From positions 1,240,001 to 1,304,000 of the forward strand of contig NZ_CP114413.1 in the NCBI RefSeq assembly GCF_027270315.1: a stretch of 64,000 bases of DNA. Reading direction: 5' to 3'. Shown here one piece after another: positions 49,838 to 57,401 of this stretch; within the stretch, counting starts at the first letter, position 1, and each line of letters starts with the position of its first letter. Origin of the DNA: Streptomyces cinnabarinus. GTDB taxonomy: Bacteria > Actinomycetota > Actinomycetes > Streptomycetales > Streptomycetaceae. The translations under genes and the position numbers were made by a program. The notes beneath the pieces are model-generated. The model was not told the origin of the DNA. It saw nothing but the letters and a program-made list of their open reading frames with translations, and searched no databases.

Positions 49838-52666
49838 GTGGTACTGATACAGCGGACAGCACAGTTGGACCGGCTCCGCACGGCACTGAGCAACTGCGAC
49901 GACCAGCACGGCGGGCAGGTGTGCCTGATCACGGGCGGTGTCGGCAGTGGCAAGACCGCGCTGCTGGAGGCCTTCGCCCATGAGGTGACCGAGTCTTCGG
50001 CGCATCTGCTGCGCGCGGTCGGCTCACGGGCCGAGCGCGATCTCCAGTTCGCCGTGATGGACCAGCTCATCGACAGCTCCGGCCTCGGGCGGGCCTCGAT
50101 GCGCCAAGTCGCCACCGCCGTACGGCTGCTCGCCCGCACCGCACCGATCGCGCCACCCGCCGACGATCTCGCGGGGCTGGCCGCCGGGCGGCCCGACGGC
50201 GCTTCCCCGGCGGAGCCCGGGACGGCCGAGCAGCCGCTGCCCTCCACCGTGCACGGCATGCTCACCTCGCTGCTCGACATGGCCCGCCCGGCCCCCCTGG
50301 TGATCACCATCGACGATGTGCACCACGCCGATCAGGCGTCCTTGCAGTGTCTGCTGTACGCGGTCCGCAGGCTGCGGCACAAGCGGATCATGGTGGTGCT
50401 GACCGAGTCGTCGGAGCTGCGCACGCCGCATCCGCACTTCCGGGCCGAGCTGATGAGCCAGCCCTTCTTCTCCCGGATCGACCTCGCCCCGCTCACCGAC
50501 GAGGCGCTCGGCCTGCTCGCCGAGACCCACCCGGTCCCCGCGGCCCGCGCCCGGATCGCCCGGCGCGCGCCCGCGCTGACCGGCGGGAGCCCCTTACTGA
50601 TGCGCGCCCTCATGGACGACCCGGACGCAACCGGCACCGCCCCGCGGCCCGAGACCGCCCCGGCGGTGGGCGGCAGCGACGGGCCGCTGGCCCAGGCGGT
50701 GCTCCGCTCGCTGTACCGGCACGAGCCCGAGGTGCGCGCCACCGCCCGGACCCTGGCCGTGCTCGGCCACCCCACCCCGCTGCCGGTGCTGGCCCGGCTG
50801 CTCGCCCTGACCCCCGATCTGACCGCGCAGGCGGTGCAACTGCTCGGCCAGTCCGGGCTGGTGGACGGTGACCGGATCAGGCGGCCGCTCGTCCCGGCGG
50901 TCCTCACGGACCTGCCCGCCGAGGAGCGCCGTCTGCTGCACCGCAGGGCGGCCGAGGTGCTGCACGAGTACGGCGCCGAGCCGGAGGTGATCGCCCGTCA
51001 TCTGGTCGGTGCCGAATGGGCAGAGGCGGAGTGGGCGCGGCCCGCGCTGTACCGGGCGGCCGACCAGGCGACCGCCTCCGGCCGTCCCGACATCACCAGC
51101 GCCTGTCTGCGGCTGACCCAGCGGCAGAGCGCGGACTCCGGGTCGTGGACCCCGTACGACGGTCTGCTGCTGCGCTCCCGCTGGCAGATCAATCCGCTGT
51201 CCGCCGCCACCGACCTGGCGGCGCTGGCCGCCGCCGACGGGCCCGACGGCTGTCCGCCCGCCGCGCTGACCGGTGTTCCGGCGCTGCTGTGGCAGGGACA
51301 CAGCGACAAGGCCCGCTCGATCGTGGCGGCGGTGGCCCAGATGTCCGACCCGGACGCCATGACGCGCGCCCGGCTCGCCGCGGCGCGGCTGCTGATCTCG
51401 CTGTTCCGTCCCGATCACTGCGAGGAGGCGCGGGACGAGGCCCGCCGCTTCACGGACTCCGGCACCGCCACCACCGTCACCGGCCGCTGTCTGGACGCGC
51501 TGGTCCTGCTCGCCGACGCACTCGACCCCGCGCGGGCCTCCGGGGACACGGCGGCCGAGGCCGAGTTGATGATCCAGCGGTATCTCGCCGACGACGGCGC
51601 GCTGGGGCTGCTGGCGACCCTGCTGCTGGTGATGGTGTACACGGGCCGGTCCGGCCTGGTCTGCGAGTGGACCCGGATGCTGCTGGCCCGGCCCTCGATG
51701 CGGTACGCGCCGACCTGGCAGGCGGTGCTGCACGCGATCCGGGCGGAGGCCGCGCTGCGGCTCGGCTCGCCGCAGGAGGCGGAGGAGCAGGCGCGGGCCG
51801 CGCTGACCGTGATCACCCCGCGGGCGTGGGGTGCCGCGGTGGCCGCGCCGCTCGGCACGCTGGTGGCCGCCGCCACCGAGGCGGGCCACTTCGAGGACGC
51901 CGACCGCTGGCTCGCCCGGCCGGTCCCAGCGGAGTCCTTCCGCACCCCGCTGGGCCTGCACTATCTGGCCGCGCGCGCCCGCTACCAGCTCGCCGCCGGA
52001 TCCCGCCGGGCGGCCACCGACGATCTGCGCTGGATCCGCCGCGAAATGGCGGCCTGGCGCATGGACACCGCGGCCCTGGTGCCGTGGCGGCTCGATCTGG
52101 CCCGGGTACAGCTCGCCCTCGGCCGGCAGCAGGAGGCCGTACGGCTGCTGGAGGACCAGCTCGATCCCGCCCACACCGCCGACGAGCGCACCCGGGGCGC
52201 GGCGCTCCGGCTGCTGGCCGGGCTGGTCCCCGCCGAGCAGGGCCGCCAGCTCCTGGCACGGTCGGTGAAGCTCCTGGAGTCCTGCGGGGACCGGCGCGAA
52301 CTGGCCCGCGCCCTGACCGACCGGACCCGGGCGTTACGACGGCCCGCCGGACCGGAGCCGGCGGGCCGTGACACCACCCCCGCGCCGGAGCGGCGGGCCC
52401 ACTCCCGGGCCTCGGCGGAGGCGCCCTTGTGCGCGGGCGAATCCGAGGCGGAGCGCGCGGAGCCGCTCGGTGGGCTCAGCGAGGCGGAGAGCAGGGTCGC
52501 CGCGCTCGCCGCCCAGGGGCACACCAACCGGCAGATCTCCAGCAAGCTGTTCATCACGGTGAGCACCGTCGAACAGCATCTGACCCGGATCTACCGGAAA
52601 CTGGACGTCAAGCAACGCACGGATCTGGCCACCCGGTTGGCCGCCGTGGGCGCACACGGCAAGTGA
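49838..52666 (+). CDS. LAL-family (large ATP-binding LuxR) transcriptional regulator, cluster activator candidate
   Basis: 942 aa. The N-terminal P-loop ATPase has Walker A GGVGSGKT (residues 33-40) and Walker B LVITIDD (154-160). A long helical TPR-like middle follows, then a C-terminal LuxR helix-turn-helix in the last 65 residues (LSEAESRVAALAAQGHTNRQ and VSTVEQHLTRIYRKL). LAL proteins usually activate the cluster they sit in by binding upstream of its operons. Two in-frame TTA codons (253 and 833) make translation dependent on bldA tRNA, tying expression to development. The start is GTG 49838 with AGGGGGGA upstream. The stop is 10 bp from the convergent thioesterase stop. Likely targets are the AGGGGT boxes found upstream of the PKS, SnoaL, epoxidase and thioesterase genes. 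Confidence 0.92.
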   Translation: MVLIQRTAQLDRLRTALSNCDDQHGGQVCLITGGVGSGKTALLEAFAHEVTESSAHLLRAVGSRAERDLQFAVMDQLIDSSGLGRASMRQVATAVRLLARTAPIAPPADDLAGLAAGRPDGASPAEPGTAEQPLPSTVHGMLTSLLDMARPAPLVITIDDVHHADQASLQCLLYAVRRLRHKRIMVVLTESSELRTPHPHFRAELMSQPFFSRIDLAPLTDEALGLLAETHPVPAARARIARRAPALTGGSPLLMRALMDDPDATGTAPRPETAPAVGGSDGPLAQAVLRSLYRHEPEVRATARTLAVLGHPTPLPVLARLLALTPDLTAQAVQLLGQSGLVDGDRIRRPLVPAVLTDLPAEERRLLHRRAAEVLHEYGAEPEVIARHLVGAEWAEAEWARPALYRAADQATASGRPDITSACLRLTQRQSADSGSWTPYDGLLLRSRWQINPLSAATDLAALAAADGPDGCPPAALTGVPALLWQGHSDKARSIVAAVAQMSDPDAMTRARLAAARLLISLFRPDHCEEARDEARRFTDSGTATTVTGRCLDALVLLADALDPARASGDTAAEAELMIQRYLADDGALGLLATLLLVMVYTGRSGLVCEWTRMLLARPSMRYAPTWQAVLHAIRAEAALRLGSPQEAEEQARAALTVITPRAWGAAVAAPLGTLVAAATEAGHFEDADRWLARPVPAESFRTPLGLHYLAARARYQLAAGSRRAATDDLRWIRREMAAWRMDTAALVPWRLDLARVQLALGRQQEAVRLLEDQLDPAHTADERTRGAALRLLAGLVPAEQGRQLLARSVKLLESCGDRRELARALTDRTRALRRPAGPEPAGRDTTPAPERRAHSRASAEAPLCAGESEAERAEPLGGLSEAESRVAALAAQGHTNRQISSKLFITVSTVEQHLTRIYRKLDVKQRTDLATRLAAVGAHGK
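50594..50596 (+). other. TTA leucine codon 253 in the LAL regulator (bldA-dependent)
   Basis: Offset 756 from the GTG, in frame, in the context SPLLM. TTA is rare in Streptomyces genes and needs the bldA tRNA. Confidence 0.95.
52334..52336 (+). other. TTA leucine codon 833 in the LAL regulator (bldA-dependent)
   Basis: Offset 2,496 from the GTG, in frame, in the context RALRRP, just ahead of the helix-turn-helix domain. Confidence 0.95.
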
Positions 52667-52676
52667 GCCGCCGGGG

Positions 52677-53462
52677 CTAGGAAGAGGTCGGCGCGGCCGC
52701 GGAGCGGAAGGCCTCGACGCTCTCCCGGATCGCCGCGGTGACCTCCCCCGGGCGGCCGTTGAGATAGAAGTGCCCGCCGGGGAACGACCGGAAGCGGAAG
52801 GTCCCGCTCGTCAGCTCCTCCCAGGCGCGGGCGTCGTCCAGGCTCACCCGGGAGTCGCTCTCCCCGGTCAGCACGGTCACCGGCGCGCTGAGCGGCGACA
52901 CCCCGGGGGTCTCCCGGTAGGTCTCCACGGCCCGGTAGTCGGCGCGCAGCGCGGGCAGCACCATCCGCAGCAGCTCCTCGTCGTCCAGGACGCCCGGGTC
53001 GGTGCCGCTGAGCTCGCGGATCTCGGCGACGATGCCGTCGTCGTCCCGCAGATGCACGGTCTCCTCCCGGAACCGGTGCGGCGCCCGCCGCCCGGAGGCG
53101 ATCACGCCCAGCAGCTCGCCCCCGCCGGACGACTCCAGCCGACGGGCGATCTCATAGGCGAGTACGGCGCCCATGCTGTGCCCGAAGAGCACCACGGGTC
53201 CCGCCGGAGCCGCGACCAGCGCCCGGTACACCCGCTCCGCGAGCTCGCGCAGATCGGTGAGCGCGGGTTCCCGGTGCCGGTCCAGACGCCCCGGGTACTG
53301 CACGCACAGCACATCCAGCCCCGGCGCGAGCGCCCGCGCCAGCGGCAGGAAGTAGGGCGCCGATCCACCGGCGTGCGGCAGCGCGAGAAGTTTCACGGCG
53401 CCGGGCGAGACCGGCTCGTAGCGGCGGAACCAGGTGTCGAACTGACCGGACACTGCCGACAT
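52677..53462 (-). CDS. Type II (editing) thioesterase
   Basis: 261 aa alpha/beta hydrolase of the RifR/TEII family. It starts with the typical LLALPHAGGSAPYF, has the nucleophile motif GHSMG (Ser96), a likely Asp203 (GESDSR) and His231 (PGGHFYLNG). Type II thioesterases free stalled or wrongly primed ACPs in the PKS; they normally do not release the final product. The gene is convergent with the LAL regulator, with only 10 bp between the stops. Its promoter has two CCCCTA boxes (AGGGG on the coding strand) about 90 bp upstream, which link it to the polyketide regulon. It is the last cluster gene before the injection-system operon. Confidence 0.92.
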   Translation of the reverse strand: MSAVSGQFDTWFRRYEPVSPGAVKLLALPHAGGSAPYFLPLARALAPGLDVLCVQYPGRLDRHREPALTDLRELAERVYRALVAAPAGPVVLFGHSMGAVLAYEIARRLESSGGGELLGVIASGRRAPHRFREETVHLRDDDGIVAEIRELSGTDPGVLDDEELLRMVLPALRADYRAVETYRETPGVSPLSAPVTVLTGESDSRVSLDDARAWEELTSGTFRFRSFPGGHFYLNGRPGEVTAAIRESVEAFRSAAAPTSS

Positions 53463-53696
53463 GACGGGCCGTACCTCCAGCGGTCGATGAGCGACGGGAC
53501 ATGCGGACGGATCCCGCCCACCCTACGAGCCGGGCCCAGCCACGCAGTAGCCCCTACTCCCCCTAACCGCGTCCTGCGCCCTGAGCTGATCGGCACGCCT
53601 CCTTCACCTGTTCGAAGGAGGCACTACTGCTCCGGCGCGCGGTCGGCGTGCGGCTGTGTCTACGGTGCGAACACGATTGTGGAGAAAGGGCTGCCC
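53463..53696. promoter_or_regulatory. Divergent promoter region: thioesterase / injection-system operon
   Basis: This 234-bp region contains no gene. CCCCTA at 53551-53556 and 53560-53565 reads TTAGGGGG-AGTAGGGG on the thioesterase strand, matching the polyketide boxes. A separate perfect 9-bp inverted repeat, GCCTCCTTC (53597-53605) / GAAGGAGGC (53614-53622), lies about 75 bp upstream of the sheath ATG. It is probably an operator or a leader hairpin for the eCIS operon. The ribosome site of the sheath gene is GGAGAAAGGG. Confidence 0.6.
53597..53622. repeat. 9-bp inverted repeat upstream of the sheath gene
   Basis: GCCTCCTTC and GAAGGAGGC with an 8-base spacer, 75 bp before the sheath ATG. 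It could be a repressor operator or a 5' leader hairpin. There is no T-run, so it does not look like a terminator. Confidence 0.75.
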
Positions 53697-55322
53697 ATGC
53701 CAGTGCGCGCCACGTATCCCGGTGTCTACATCAACGAAGTCAAGAGCCGGGTCCGCACCATCACCGGTGTGCCGACATCGATCGCGGCGTTCGTGGGGAC
53801 GGCTCCGCGGGGGCCGGTCGACGATCCCGTGCGGATCACGAGCTGGGCCGACTACGAGACCCACTTCGGCGGCCTCGCCGAGGGCAGCGATATGAGCTAC
53901 GCCGTCCAACAGTTCTATCTGAACGGCGGGGCCGACGCGGTGATCGTGCGGCTTGTGCCGCGCGGCGCCAAGGCACTGACGTTCCGGGTCGGCAAGGACT
54001 CCCAAGGAGAGAACCGCCCGCTTCTCAAGGCCACAAGTCCCGGGGCCTGGGCGCTGGGCCTCCGCGCTCGTGTGGACTACGACAAACTCCCTGCCGGGGA
54101 CGAGTTCTACAACCTCACCATCCGCGACTGCGGCACGGGGTTCGAGGAGAGCTACCGCACCATCAGCGCCGACCCGGACAGCCCACGCAGCTTGAGAAGG
54201 GTCCTGAGCGGCTCCCGGCTGGTCGTGGTCGAGGACGAGGGCACCGCACGCCCCCAAGCCCATGACACACCGGACCCGGCCCCCGACGACCTCCTGGCCT
54301 GTCCGCCGGCAGGGCGGACAGGCCAGCCCGCTGAAGGCGGGGTGCCCGACGGAGACGCTGACGGGGACGAGGACGGGGACCAACTCAGCAGCCGTCCGGG
54401 CAAGCCCGAGAACGAGCCCGTCGAGATCACGGCAACCGACTACCTCGGTAGCGAGTTGGAGAAGTCGGGCATCCACCAGCTGCGCAAGACGGACATCTTC
54501 AACTTGCTGTGTCTGCCGGGCTGTCCGCCGACGGTCCTGCCCGACGCGCTGAGGCTGTGCGTCGAACAGCGCGCCGTTCTGCTCGTGGATCCTCCATCGG
54601 AGTGGGCCGAGAAGACTCCCGACGCCGTCGCGCAGGCAGCACTCAGTACTCCGCCCCTGCCGGACGAAGCCGCGAAGAACGCCGCCCTCTACTTCCCCGA
54701 GGTCATGCTCCCCGACCGGCTGCGGGACGGCGAGATCAGGAACTTCCCGCCGTGCGGCGTGATGGCCGGCGTGCTCGCCCGCACCGACGCCCAGCGGGGC
54801 GTGTGGAAGGCCCCCGCCGGTACCGACGCCACGCTCACCGGAGTCGTCGGGCTCCGGACGCCGATGACCGACGCCGAGAACGGCCTTCTCAACCCGCTCG
54901 GCATCAACTGTCTTCGTCAGCTCCCCGGCCTGGGGCCGGTGGCATGGGGTGCACGGACCCTGCGCGGCGCCGATCATCTCTCCGACGAGTGGAAGTACCT
55001 CCCCGTACGCCGCCTCGCGCTCTTCATCGAGGAGAGCCTCTTCCGCGGCACCCAGTGGGTGGTGTTCGAGCCCAACGACGAGCCCCTCTGGTCGTCGATC
55101 CGGCTGAACGTCGGCGCCTTCATGAACTCCCTGTTCCGCGAGGGCGCCTTCCAGGGCCGCACGCCCGATGAGGCGTACCTCGTCAAGTGCGACCGGGAGA
55201 ACAACCCGCAGAACGACATCGACCGCGGAATCGTCAACATCCAGGTCGGCTTCGCACCGCTCAAGCCCGCCGAGTTCGTGATCATCCACATCGAACAGCT
55301 CGCCGGCCAGATCCAGACCTAG
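53697..55322 (+). CDS. Contractile injection system sheath protein
   Basis: 541 aa tail-sheath family protein. The N-terminus MPVRATYPGVYINEV followed by TITGVPTSIAAFVGTAPRG is the hallmark of phage-tail-like sheaths. The C-terminal third (LSDEWKYLPVRRLALFIEESL, NDEPLWSSIRLNVGAFM) is the conserved sheath core that contacts the tube. In eCIS particles this protein polymerises around the tube and contracts to drive it. Residues about 182-243 form a Pro/Gly/Asp-rich insert with DGDADGDEDGD; its DNA contains a perfect 13-bp hairpin. ATG 53697 has GGAGAAAGGG upstream; the longer frame starting at 52770 runs through the antisense of the thioesterase and is not used. It is the first gene of the operon. 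Confidence 0.95.
   Translation: MPVRATYPGVYINEVKSRVRTITGVPTSIAAFVGTAPRGPVDDPVRITSWADYETHFGGLAEGSDMSYAVQQFYLNGGADAVIVRLVPRGAKALTFRVGKDSQGENRPLLKATSPGAWALGLRARVDYDKLPAGDEFYNLTIRDCGTGFEESYRTISADPDSPRSLRRVLSGSRLVVVEDEGTARPQAHDTPDPAPDDLLACPPAGRTGQPAEGGVPDGDADGDEDGDQLSSRPGKPENEPVEITATDYLGSELEKSGIHQLRKTDIFNLLCLPGCPPTVLPDALRLCVEQRAVLLVDPPSEWAEKTPDAVAQAALSTPPLPDEAAKNAALYFPEVMLPDRLRDGEIRNFPPCGVMAGVLARTDAQRGVWKAPAGTDATLTGVVGLRTPMTDAENGLLNPLGINCLRQLPGLGPVAWGARTLRGADHLSDEWKYLPVRRLALFIEESLFRGTQWVVFEPNDEPLWSSIRLNVGAFMNSLFREGAFQGRTPDEAYLVKCDRENNPQNDIDRGIVNIQVGFAPLKPAEFVIIHIEQLAGQIQT
54295..54325. repeat. Perfect 13-bp inverted repeat within the sheath gene insert
   Basis: TGGCCTGTCCGCC (54295-54307) and GGCGGACAGGCCA (54313-54325) flank a 5-base loop. 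It lies in the part of the sheath gene coding for the low-complexity acidic insert. No such perfect hairpin is expected by chance in ordinary coding DNA. Confidence 0.9.
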
Positions 55323-55336
55323 CAGGAGGACGTCCG

Positions 55337-55861
55337 ATGCCGGACATCGCGCGCAGGGACCCCTTCAAGAACTTCCGGTTCCGGGTGAAGTTCAGCGGGT
55401 CCACCGAGTACATCGCCGGGGTCAGCAAGGTCAGCGGCCTGAAGCGGACCACCGAGGTGATCAAGCATCGCGACGGCGGCAGCCCCGGCACCAGCCGAAA
55501 GCTCCCGGGCCGGACCGAGTACGAACCCGTCACCCTGGAGCGCGGTTGTACGACCGACACCGTCTTCGAGGAATGGGCGAACCGGGTCTGGAGCTTCCGC
55601 AACGCCACGGGCTCGCTGGAGACCTCGCTCAAGAACTTCCGCCAGGACCTCATCATCGACGTGTTCGACGAGGGCGGCCAGAAGGTGCTGTCGTACGCCG
55701 TGCACGAGTGCTGGGTCTCGGAGTACCAGGCGCTCCCGGACCTGGACGCCAACGCCAACGCCGTCGCGTTCGAGCACATCAAGCTCGAACACCACGGCTG
55801 GGTCCGCGAGCGCACCGAGCCGCCGCAGCCGACCGAGTTCAGCGACACCGCGTCAGGATGA
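55337..55861 (+). CDS. Contractile injection system inner tube protein (gp19-like)
   Basis: 174 aa, the usual size for a T4 gp19-like tail tube subunit. It begins DPFKNFRFRVKFSGSTEYIAG and continues VSKVSGLKRTTEVIKHRDGG, the standard pattern, and has the conserved late region SYAVHECWVSEYQALPDLDA before a final VAFEHIKLEHHGW. The protein forms stacked hexameric rings inside the sheath. It starts 14 bp after the sheath stop with AGGAGGA as ribosome site. Its TGA overlaps the next ATG by 4 bp. Confidence 0.95.
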   Translation: MPDIARRDPFKNFRFRVKFSGSTEYIAGVSKVSGLKRTTEVIKHRDGGSPGTSRKLPGRTEYEPVTLERGCTTDTVFEEWANRVWSFRNATGSLETSLKNFRQDLIIDVFDEGGQKVLSYAVHECWVSEYQALPDLDANANAVAFEHIKLEHHGWVRERTEPPQPTEFSDTASG

Positions 55862-56571
55862 CGGCGGTGACGACCGAGCTGACGGAGGCGCGGCTCCTGG
55901 ATATCTGGGAGGCCGGGGCCGGGCAGCGGCCGCCGGACCGGGCCCTGCTGCTCGGCGCGCTGGCGGACGGGCCGGACCCGGCCGTGCCGCTGGCGAACCG
56001 CCCCCTGGGCGAGCTCAACGCCCTGCTGCTCGAACTGCGGGAGCGCTGTTTCGGCACGGCACTGCCCTGCGCCACCGACTGCCCGCGCTGCGAGGAGCAG
56101 CTCGATGTCATCGTCACGACGTCCGAACTGCGCGCCCTCCGTCCCTCCACCCCGGTCCCGGTCGGCGCGCTGCACCTGGACGGACGTGAGGTGGCGTACC
56201 GCGCGCTGACCGCGGCGGACCTCCTGGCCGTCGATCCCGACGCTCCCGACGCCCGGTCCGCGCTGGTGCGCCGGTGCCTCGTCGGCGGCGGGGCGGCCGG
56301 CGACGCGGTGCTGGAGGCCGTCGCGGAACGGCTCGCCGCCCTGGACCCCGGAGCGGACACCGCCGTAGCGCTCGCCTGCCCGTACTGCCGTCACTCCTGG
56401 TCCGCGGCGTTCGATCTGGCCGGGTACCTGTGGACCGAGGTCGAGGCGTACGCCCGCCGGCTGCTTCACGAAGTGCACCAGCTCGCCCGCGAGTACGGGT
56501 GGACGGAGGCCGAGGTGCTCGGGGTGAGTCCCACGCGGCGGCAGTACTACTTGGAGGCGGCGGCCGGATGA
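55858..56571 (+). CDS. eCIS baseplate-chaperone-like protein (T4 gp26-like) with two CPxC knuckles
   Basis: 237 aa. N-terminal half: LLDIWEAG, then PLGELNALLLELRERCFG, followed by Cys71, Cys75, Cys78 (CATDCPRC). A second knuckle is Cys174-Cys177 (CPYC). Together the CPxC pairs probably bind one zinc. The C-terminus LLHEVHQLAREYGWTEAEV followed by LGVSPTRRQYYLE resembles the T4 baseplate hub assembly chaperone family found after tube genes in actinobacterial eCIS loci. It overlaps the tube gene and the next gene by 4 bp each, so its amount is probably coupled to the tube. The family name is from memory of domain patterns; a structural role in the baseplate is also possible. Confidence 0.7.
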   Translation: MTAVTTELTEARLLDIWEAGAGQRPPDRALLLGALADGPDPAVPLANRPLGELNALLLELRERCFGTALPCATDCPRCEEQLDVIVTTSELRALRPSTPVPVGALHLDGREVAYRALTAADLLAVDPDAPDARSALVRRCLVGGGAAGDAVLEAVAERLAALDPGADTAVALACPYCRHSWSAAFDLAGYLWTEVEAYARRLLHEVHQLAREYGWTEAEVLGVSPTRRQYYLEAAAG

Positions 56572-57401
56572 CCGACTTCCTTGGCCGACTGCTCGGTGAG
56601 CCGGGCCCGAGGCTGCGTCCGCAGCTGCCGACGATGTTCGATCCGGGGGCGCCTCGGCTGCGCGCCGACGACGGCGATCACGTTCCGGTGGCGGAGGACC
56701 TGCCGTCGGCGCCCGCCGCGCACGGGAGCCGGCCCGCGGAGCGTCGTACGCCAGGTGGTGGCTCCATCGCTGCACCCTGTGCAGCCTCTTCAACTCGCTC
56801 CGGTGGGTACGTCGTTGAGGCGTCACCCGCCTCCCGGGACCGTATCGAGGCCGCCCCCGACACGGCCTCGCCGTGGGCTCCGGCGCCCGTGCTGCACGGC
56901 GGTCCCGCCCCGCTTCCGCCCACCGCACAGCAGAGCACCGCCGCGGGGTCGCCCCCTGAGGGTCCGACCGACCGCCCTGCGGACCCGCCCTCCCGCGCCC
57001 ATGGGGTCGCGGCGCCCGTGTCCGCCGCACCGGAATCCGCCGTAACGCAGTCCGTCGTAGCGGAATCCGCGGCATCGGGCTCCGCCACCCAGCACCCGCG
57101 CGAGCCGGTGCGCCCCACAGCGGCGGCGCCCGCGATCCGTGCCGCCGGGTCTCCCGCGTCGCCCGGACTTCCCGCGCACCCCGTGCGCCCCACGCATCCC
57201 GTGCGCCCGATGCGGCCTCCCCTGCGAGGCGAGGCGCCGCGTACGGCCGCCCCCGTGCCGGAGGCCGTCGAGCCGGTCGTGCGCATCACCATCGACCGGC
57301 TCGAAGTCCGTGCCGCCGAGGCGAAGCCCGAGGCGCCCGCGCGCCCCGCGCGTCGCCGTCCTCAGCTCGGGCTGGACGAGTATCTGCGGGGGCGGTCATG
57401 A
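56568..57401 (+). CDS. Pro/Ala-rich eCIS-associated protein, function unknown
   Basis: 277 aa. The first 30 residues (MTDFLGRLLGEPGPRLRPQL) and the last 45 (VVRITIDRLEVRAAEA and a basic RPARRRPQLGLDEYL) look ordered. The 200 residues between are low-complexity Pro, Ala, Ser and Arg. A short protein with a conserved C-terminal IxIxRLEVR motif is usual at this place in eCIS operons. It has no known enzyme motif, signal peptide or membrane segment. The disordered middle suggests a tether or assembly scaffold, but nothing here proves it. ATGA overlaps on both sides place it firmly in the operon. Confidence 0.7.
   Translation: MTDFLGRLLGEPGPRLRPQLPTMFDPGAPRLRADDGDHVPVAEDLPSAPAAHGSRPAERRTPGGGSIAAPCAASSTRSGGYVVEASPASRDRIEAAPDTASPWAPAPVLHGGPAPLPPTAQQSTAAGSPPEGPTDRPADPPSRAHGVAAPVSAAPESAVTQSVVAESAASGSATQHPREPVRPTAAAPAIRAAGSPASPGLPAHPVRPTHPVRPMRPPLRGEAPRTAAPVPEAVEPVVRITIDRLEVRAAEAKPEAPARPARRRPQLGLDEYLRGRS

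Noticed and set aside
49372..50310. Upstream extension of the epoxidase frame to 778 aa
   Set aside because: The extension would overlap the regulator gene on the other strand and has no family similarity. The GTG at 49371 has a good ribosome site and starts right before the FAD motif.
52770..53696. Upstream extension of the sheath frame to 850 aa
   Set aside because: The added part is antisense to the thioesterase and crosses the intergenic region. ATG 53697 with GGAGAAAGGG begins at the normal sheath N-terminus.
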